From Hymenoscyphus infarciens (lineage: Eukaryota > Ascomycota > Leotiomycetes > Helotiales > Helotiaceae), in NCBI GenBank assembly GCA_001414345.1, contig LLCB01000164.1:1-64000 (forward strand): DNA of 64,000 nt. The letters run 5' to 3'. The translations under genes were made by a program, and so were the position numbers. Position 1 is the first letter of the stretch. The number at the start of each line of letters is the position of its first letter. This document shows positions 57,815 to 64,000 of the stretch, in pieces. The notes under the pieces are model-generated. The model was not told the DNA's origin, did not search any database, and saw only the letters and a program-made list of their open reading frames with translations.

Positions 57815-58789
57815 ATGTCTCAAACACAACAGAAAGGCTCTACGGACGAGAACTTGCGATCTGAGAACGGCGACGGCATAATATCTAAGGATATCAAATT
57901 GCTACAAAGCTATTGCGACGCGGATCTGGTGCAACGCATTCAAAAGTCTCCCCGTCTACCCCACCACAACAGAATATTCCTTCTTTCGGCCAATCTCATA
58001 GCCAAAAATTGTCCATCCGAACTGCTTCAAGACACGATAGGGGCCATGGAAGCAGCGACGCAGCTTGGTGTTCGCGTTCCAGCTGCGAAGCGGATTGTCA
58101 CGCACAATGGGAACACCTACCTTATAATGGAGCGCATTGACGGTGTAACCTTGGAGGAGGCATGGCCAAAATTGGGCTGGTTCGCTACAATCAAGTTTGC
58201 TCTACAACTTCGCGGGTTTGTTCGCCTCCTGAGGTCTTTGACTTCGTCAACAGCAGGATCACTGGTATCTGGCGAGTGCAGATCGTTCTACCTCGAAGAT
58301 CGCTTTATGCTACCGCCCAAGTCAAGCCCAGCAGTCATCACATCTTTTATTCAGTTCTGGACCTGTTTTACGTCGATTCGACAGGCCATGAAAACTGCCG
58401 CCCAAGACCCAGTGCCATCAACAACCTTTACACCTGCTACACCTGCTACACCTGATACACCAAATACTCTCGTCTTCACTCACCATGACCTCGCACCTCG
58501 AAACATTCTGATTGACCGTCTTGGCCGACTTTGGGTACTAGATTGGGATTACGCAGGCTGGTACCCTAGATACTTCGAGTACGCCGCCATGCAAAACTTT
58601 CCCGTCCCTCAAGCCTGGACTCGATTTGCACGGGCAAGATGGTTTCTGTTTACCTGGATCACAGTTGGTCGATTTGAGCAGGAGAGAGAAGTCCTAGAAC
58701 TTATTAGAACAAAATTTACCCGCTTTACGTTTGGGCGACGATTCGAAATTTTGGCAAACAGAATTCCAGCCGGGCGTCCTGTTTCTTAA
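57815..58789 (+). CDS. APH-family phosphotransferase (protein-kinase-like fold)
   Basis: A single exon of 324 residues. The aminoglycoside-phosphotransferase signatures are VFTHHDLAPRNILID (catalytic loop, HHDLAPRN at 223-230) and WVLDWDYAGWYP (metal-binding DWD, 242-251). The N-lobe has YLIMERIDGVTLEEAWPKL. Fungal APH-domain proteins form a large family of mostly unknown substrates; they are not evidence of antibiotic resistance. A short repeat encodes TPATPATPDTP (206-216) before the catalytic loop. The gene has normal composition and intact motifs but lies inside AT-rich repeat blocks on both sides, with only about 120 bases of balanced DNA upstream. Confidence 0.88.
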   Translation: MSQTQQKGSTDENLRSENGDGIISKDIKLLQSYCDADLVQRIQKSPRLPHHNRIFLLSANLIAKNCPSELLQDTIGAMEAATQLGVRVPAAKRIVTHNGNTYLIMERIDGVTLEEAWPKLGWFATIKFALQLRGFVRLLRSLTSSTAGSLVSGECRSFYLEDRFMLPPKSSPAVITSFIQFWTCFTSIRQAMKTAAQDPVPSTTFTPATPATPDTPNTLVFTHHDLAPRNILIDRLGRLWVLDWDYAGWYPRYFEYAAMQNFPVPQAWTRFARARWFLFTWITVGRFEQEREVLELIRTKFTRFTFGRRFEILANRIPAGRPVS

Positions 58790-59258
58790 GTAAAAACTTA
58801 TCTAAAAATTGAGACCTATAATCTCTTAAGAAAGCGTAATCTCTTATTCTAGTCCTCTCTTAGCAAGTGAAAAGGCACGGGCAGAGTAGTTAACCTTTCT
58901 AGCTATAATATTTAATTAATATACTCTTAAAAGTCGAGGTTAGCGAGTTGTTTCTTTTAATCGTATATCTTAATATATAACTATAAGCCGCTGAAGTAAG
59001 AGAGTAGAAGATTTATTACGGGAAGAACACGTGACTACACTAGTAGCGGACCTATAGATAGTTATAAGTGCTTCGTTCTCTCTTTAGACGTTTATTACTA
59101 TATTATATAAGAGATTACTTTCACGTATTTTAATAAGCCTAGCTATAAGCTCTTAATTAGTACTCTAGTCTCTTATAATATAGTATCTAAGATTATTATT
59201 AATTAATTTAGTAAAATATCTTCTATAACTTTTTAATTATAGATTCGTAATACTAGTT

Positions 59259-59670
59259 TATAATAGTACGAAATATATACTACTATAGAAGAGGTATATA
59301 GAAGTACGTTTAGAATAGAATAATATATATAGATACTAAGCTCTAATATAGAAGAAAATAATAAACTATCTCTCTTTTATACTAAATATAAACGTCTATA
59401 TATAAGAGGTTAGAAGCTACTAAGTTCTAATAATAATAATAACCGAGCTCTATCTAATATAGCTAATACTAAATAATAAGAGCTAAAAAGCTAAATATAT
59501 AATATCTAAACCTTAATCTCTTCTATATATAAATATTAGATATTAATACCTTTAGTACTTCGCTTATATAAGTATTAGTTATTTATAATCTTAGTCTAGA
59601 AGTATTAGTAGTACTTAAGAGTATTAGTAGTTTTACGAAGACTAATAATTTAGAATAGCGTACTATTATA
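59259..59670. mobile_element. Family B MITE copy 2
   Basis: 412 bp bounded by TATAATAGTACG (59259-59270) and its exact reverse complement CGTACTATTATA (59659-59670). The interior matches copies 1 and 3 (GAATAATATATATAGATACTA, TAGCTAATACTAAATAATAAG). TA at each edge would fit Tc1/mariner-type target duplication. Confidence 0.65.
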
Positions 59671-61873
59671 TAATAATTCAGAATAGCGTACTAATTTAGA
59701 ATAACGTGCTATTATATTCTCTCTTCTTAAAAAAGACTCGTTCTAAGTCTTCGGTTATTAATTAGTATAGTATTAGATTAAGTAGAGTATTATTTATCTA
59801 TTTATTATAAAGAATATAACTTATCTACTATTATAGTATCTAGTAGTTAAAGTAGAGTTAGTAGCTAGTAGTATTATTATTTAAGAGCTAATCGCTCTTT
59901 ATTTACTACTATATACTATATAATAATAGATATAAACAGAAGAGAGGCTAATTATTAGCTATTAGGTAGAAAGTAGTATACTATTATAGAGTTATTATAT
60001 TCTTACTATTATTATATATTATAATAGTAATTATTAAGTAATAAATAATAATTATAAAGTAATAGCTATTATTATAAGTAGTATATTAGTAGACGACTTT
60101 TCCTTAATTCTAACTTCTCTTCTTCTTTTCTTTTTATCTAAAATAATATATATATAGTAAGAATACCTTCTAATTAAGTATATTCTTATATACTAACTTA
60201 TATCCTAGAATATATATATATATTATATATATATATAAAAGTAAGTCTTTCTCCTCTTAATTAGGCCTGATTTAGAGCTAATCTAATATAGTAAAATACC
60301 TCTCCCGTGTTCTTCTAGTACGCTTCTAGCTACTTACTAAGTCTGCTACGTTCGGTGCCTTTAGTATAGAGCTAGGTAAGAATTGAAAAGTACTCGTCTT
60401 TTTAAACGACGAGGTTATACTAATTAGTTTAGCTATAGTACTAGTCGTAGACAATTCTATATTTCGACGCTTCTTTTTATCTAGAGCTAAAAGATCTACT
60501 ACTATCTTATTAAAATTATAATTCTAACGTCTCTTAGCTAGTATAGAGCTACTTTAAAGCTAGAGCGTAATCTTATTCTATATCTAGTAGAATCTTTCTA
60601 ACTCTAGTATCTCTCTAAGTATAGCTATATTTAAGAAGTATACTCTAAAATCTAAAAAAGTTTCTCTTATATAACCTTTTCTATCTATTTATAAGACTTA
60701 AAATTTATTCTAAGTATTCTCTTTCTTATAACTAGTTAGGAAGTAGGAATCGAGAAGTTCTATTATATCTTATTAGTTTTTAAACGCTATATTACCTATA
60801 TCTAACTTATTTTAAGACTCTAAGTAGTTCCTAGTAAGTTTTATAGTTATTCTCTAAATAAGCGCTTTACGAGTTTTAAGTATATAGTAATAGTTAGCGT
60901 TTACTTAAAGTCTATTATATATAGATATCTTCTATTACTTATAAGTAGATAAAGTACTATTATCTAAAGGTTTAATTTTCTCTATAATTTTACTTTTAAT
61001 AAGTTATTAGGCTTTTAATAAGGTTTTAGCTTATAATTATAGAGTAGATTATTATAATTATTATAAAGAAAGAATATTAAGAGTAGAGTTTTATATCTAA
61101 AGATAGTCTAGTATAATAGAAGAGTATAAAGAAGAAGTTCGATTTAGTTAGTAGAGACTTAGACTCTAATTATTTCCTAGTAAGTATTTACTAATCTATT
61201 ATACTAAATCTACTAATTAAACGATTTAGTTATCTTACTACTAGATTCTTTTATCTTTTTCTTAATCTTTAGCCTCTATAGCTTAGATTACTCTCTATAT
61301 CTTATCTATATTAGAAAAGTCTTAGTTATCTCTCTAGCTTCTAAGAGCTATACTCTTACTTTTATTATTCTATAATCTTTTATTCTTAGGTAATTAGTAA
61401 TAAGTTAGAGACCTTTTTATAGGTACTTGACTTTCTTCTCTAAAAGAAGGCTCTATACTTTAAAGTAGAGCTTAGAAGAGATCTAGAGTCGCTTCTAAAT
61501 CTAATATATTAAATATTAAAAAGAGAGAGAGATAAAAGAGTTAATTTAGAAGTTTTCTAGATAACTATTATATATTAACTATCGAAATTATATATAGTAG
61601 TTCTTATACTAAGAGAGTTATTAGGATTCTTAAGAATACTTAATATATTCTAATCTCTCGACGTATAAAATACGATTTTTACTAGCTATTTATATAGATA
61701 TTAAACTCTAGTATTACTAGCTATCTAAGTAGTCTTTAATTACTCGGCTATTTAAGAATAGCGTTATAATAGTCTAATTCTAGGCTAAATCGAAATTAAA
61801 ATAAAAAGCGATAATAAGCTTAAAAGAGATATTATAAAAGCTATTACTAGTAAAGAAGAGTTTTTCCTTTTTA

Positions 61874-62259
61874 TATAATAGTACGAGTATAAAATATATA
61901 CTACTATAAAAGAGATATATAAGAGTATATTTAAGATAGAATAATATATATAAATACTAGGTACTAATATAAAAGAAAAGGAAAAACTATTCTTCTTTTA
62001 TACTAAGTATAAATATCTATATATAAGAGGTTAGAGATTACTAAGTCTTAATAGAATAATAACTAAACCCTTCTTAATATAACTACTAAAATAATAAGAG
62101 CTTTAAAGCTAAATATATAAGGTTTTAAAGTAAAATATATAATATCTAATTCTTACTCTCTTTAGTACCTTTCTTCTTATAAGTCGTAGAGATATTAGTA
62201 GTTATAGAGATATTAGCAGTTTTACAAATGCCGACAATTCAGAATAGCGTACTATTATA
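61874..62259. mobile_element. Family B MITE copy 3
   Basis: 386 bp bounded by TATAATAGTACG (61874-61885) and CGTACTATTATA (62248-62259). The interior follows copies 1 and 2 in order, including AAATATATACTACTATA, AGAGATATATAAGAG and AATAATAAGAGCT. Confidence 0.65.
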
Positions 62260-62570
62260 ATATAAATTCTAGACTTTATAATTTATAATAAACTAAGAAG
62301 TAATTATAAATTCTATTTAGCTCTTTATAGTTTATTATTTATAAAAAGTTATTAGCTTTATATAAATCTTAGACTATATAGCTTATAGTAGACTAAAAAT
62401 TAATTCTATATATAAATATAAAAACTAGACTTTATAGTCTATATTAGTATAAAAGTTATTATAAATTAGTAAATAGTTAATAATATATATAAATCTTTAG
62501 ATTTATTAATTTATTCTAATTTTCTCTATATAGTATTTTAGACTTATAAGATCTTAAAGCTAGCGCAGAT

Positions 62571-63747
62571 TAGTATGCCTATGGCGTGTAATATATATTA
62601 CTTTGTATAGTATTTATAACTTTCTCGTCTGGGTTCCGTCGTTGGAAATGCCGTGTCCTACGACAAACAGATATGATGCTTCCCACAAGTACCAAGTTTG
62701 AAGAAATCTCGAATTCATGGTGTCACTTCTCTACTCTCTGATGGAATTTAAGTTGCAGCAACAATTGCGTAAGAGGATGTTTAAAAAGATGTTGTACAAA
62801 CATGCAATTTTTTCCCTGGTTGCCTGGCTTGGATGGGATAGGATGGCATGAGACCACCCCGCGTCTACCACATTGACCAATATGAACAGCAGGAGTTGTT
62901 TACCCCTCACAGTTCTGATGCACTTGAGAAAAGACGCCACACATGGGAAGAAAGCGGCACTGAATACTATTCAGCAGTGTCTTGAGGGGAGAAATTAACT
63001 TTTATAGCAGAGTAGACTTGAGAAGAAACTTGTATCTGTCAGTTCGCAGCCCCTCCTCCCCCCTTCCATTGTTGTGATCTCCTGTCTTTTAGATTCCATT
63101 GACTGGAGAGTACCAGGCATGGCCTTCCATTTAAGTACTATAGGCCGCTTTTCAGATTCATACCAAGACGCCACCCAAAAACGCCTCATTGTCCAACCCC
63201 ATGTTGAAAAGAGGAGTGCAAGGAGGAGATGATTGGCAATTATTCTTTGTTGCTTCGTGGCGTCTGGCTGTCAAGGCTGTCTCCGGCTTTCTTCGCAAAG
63301 CGGCGGGTAAGACAGGGAAAACAGCAGGTACGTCACAAGCGCCTTGGATGCCATTTACCTTACCTGCACTGCACTGCACTGCACAGCACCTGCTCCACTA
63401 GCTCCTACTTCATTCAGTGCTGCAACGACCTTAAAACTCCCGTCCTTTCTCTTCCATCTCACCACTCTTGCAAGCCTCGTTTTAGGAACTGCAATCTCAA
63501 CAACAGTACGTCTTAGTAAGTGAATACTCCCACGCCTTGCCTTCCTCTTGCTTGCATTGGCATTGACTGACTTATACTTTCAGCTCCAGTTAGCTGAGCA
63601 GGAAACCGCCTATTGTTTCCCTCCAAAGTCAAGTCCAGGACTTTGACTCTACATCGCCTTCGATTTACCTTCGTTACAACCTACTTCACGCTTCAAACCT
63701 TCTCCCTGCAAGTCATCCAACAAAATCATAAACTTTGGGTGGCCAGG
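62571..63747. other. Intergenic, return to balanced DNA, no gene seen
   Basis: Composition returns to normal at about 62600. Short frames at 62731-63516 have no recognisable domains. A short CTGCA tandem lies at about 63364-63384. Probable leader introns (GTAAGTG at 63514 to TTTCAG at 63582) precede the next gene. Confidence 0.4.
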
Positions 63748-64000
63748 ATGTCTTCCTTTGCTGGTATGAAACTGTTCCGGGCCTTGAACAGGAGCTCTCC
63801 CCATACCCCGCATTTAAGCTAATAAAACTTTGTAGCTGCCAATCCATTCTCTCGACGAGAAGAACACCCAGTCCCAGCCATCTGGACATACAGAGTCCTG
63901 ACCATTGTAACATGGCTAGTCACCGTCATCGCATCCATCTATTATACGTTTGGCATACCAAACGATGACAAGAAAGGATGGAGAAATTCTATTTGGGGAC
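63748..64000 (+). CDS. 5' end of a membrane-protein gene (runs off window)
   Basis: Exon 1 is only 16 bases (63748..63763, MSSFA plus one base). After a 72-bp intron (63764..63835, branch point AGCTAATAA), exon 2 continues open to the window end as ANPFSRREEHPVPAIWTYRV, followed by a hydrophobic helix of about 20 residues (LTIVTWLVTVIASIYYTFGI). I do not recognise the family. The tiny first exon is inferred from splice signals and could be wrong. Confidence 0.55.

Larger units (their letters stand above)
58790..62570. repeat. AT-rich RIP-like repeat block
   Basis: About 3.8 kb of TpA-rich DNA without open frames. It holds two intact-looking copies of MITE family B (59259-59670 and 61874-62259) and a partial duplicate terminus near 59680-59720. 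No coding trace of a parent transposon can be read. Confidence 0.8.

Noticed and set aside
1..64000. CRISPR arrays, bacterial operons, prophage or rRNA genes
   Set aside because: Spliceosomal introns and fungal gene families make prokaryotic elements unlikely; no direct-repeat/spacer array or rRNA core was seen.

Overview
This is nuclear DNA of a filamentous ascomycete, probably Leotiomycetes/Helotiales (the phylum is clear; the class is an inference). Short introns of about 47-190 bp with GTRNGT donors and CTRAC-like branch points interrupt most genes. The gene families are typically fungal: HET, a SesB-NB-ARC-TPR NLR, RTA1, Clr5, AFG1. Gene-rich stretches of balanced composition alternate with AT-rich, TpA-dominated stretches that look like repeats mutated by RIP (repeat-induced point mutation).

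Layout. 0-3 kb: AT-rich edge and a decayed HET-like gene. 3.2-7.2 kb: an eight-exon NLR on the minus strand, divergent from an inositol-monophosphatase-like gene that is followed by an ATP adenylyltransferase-like gene (7.7-9.8 kb). 9.8-13.7 kb: AT-rich DNA with a MITE and a broken TPR gene. 13.7-32.5 kb: housekeeping and membrane genes (MFS anion/vitamin-type transporter, RTA1-like protein, two serine/threonine- or cysteine-rich surface proteins, AFG1 mitochondrial ATPase, a membrane-anchored protein of unknown function, a quinone-oxidoreductase-like enzyme). 33.2-34.9 kb: a DHA1-type MFS gene, intact except for one in-frame stop. 35.9-36.6 kb: a gamma-glutamylcyclotransferase-like gene. 37.9-48.4 kb: an accessory cluster with an amidoligase, a divergent HET protein carrying four C-terminal membrane helices, a convergent Clr5-domain gene, and a HET gene silenced by three stops in one otherwise open frame. 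49-54.2 kb: mitochondrial-type holo-ACP synthase, R3H protein and a secreted M28 aminopeptidase. 54.6-62.6 kb: AT-rich repeat DNA holding one normal-composition APH-kinase gene and at least two MITE families, one nested in the other. 62.6-64 kb: normal DNA with the start of a membrane-protein gene running off the window.

The theme is non-self recognition. One NLR, one apparently live HET gene, two dead HET genes and a broken TPR gene lie within 48 kb, between RIP-mutated repeats. The most unusual candidate is the divergent amidoligase/HET-4TM pair with its convergent Clr5 neighbour. No functional link among them is proven by the sequence.

Exon joins were worked out by hand. Each coding model given with exon positions keeps frame across all its junctions, and its total length is a multiple of three.
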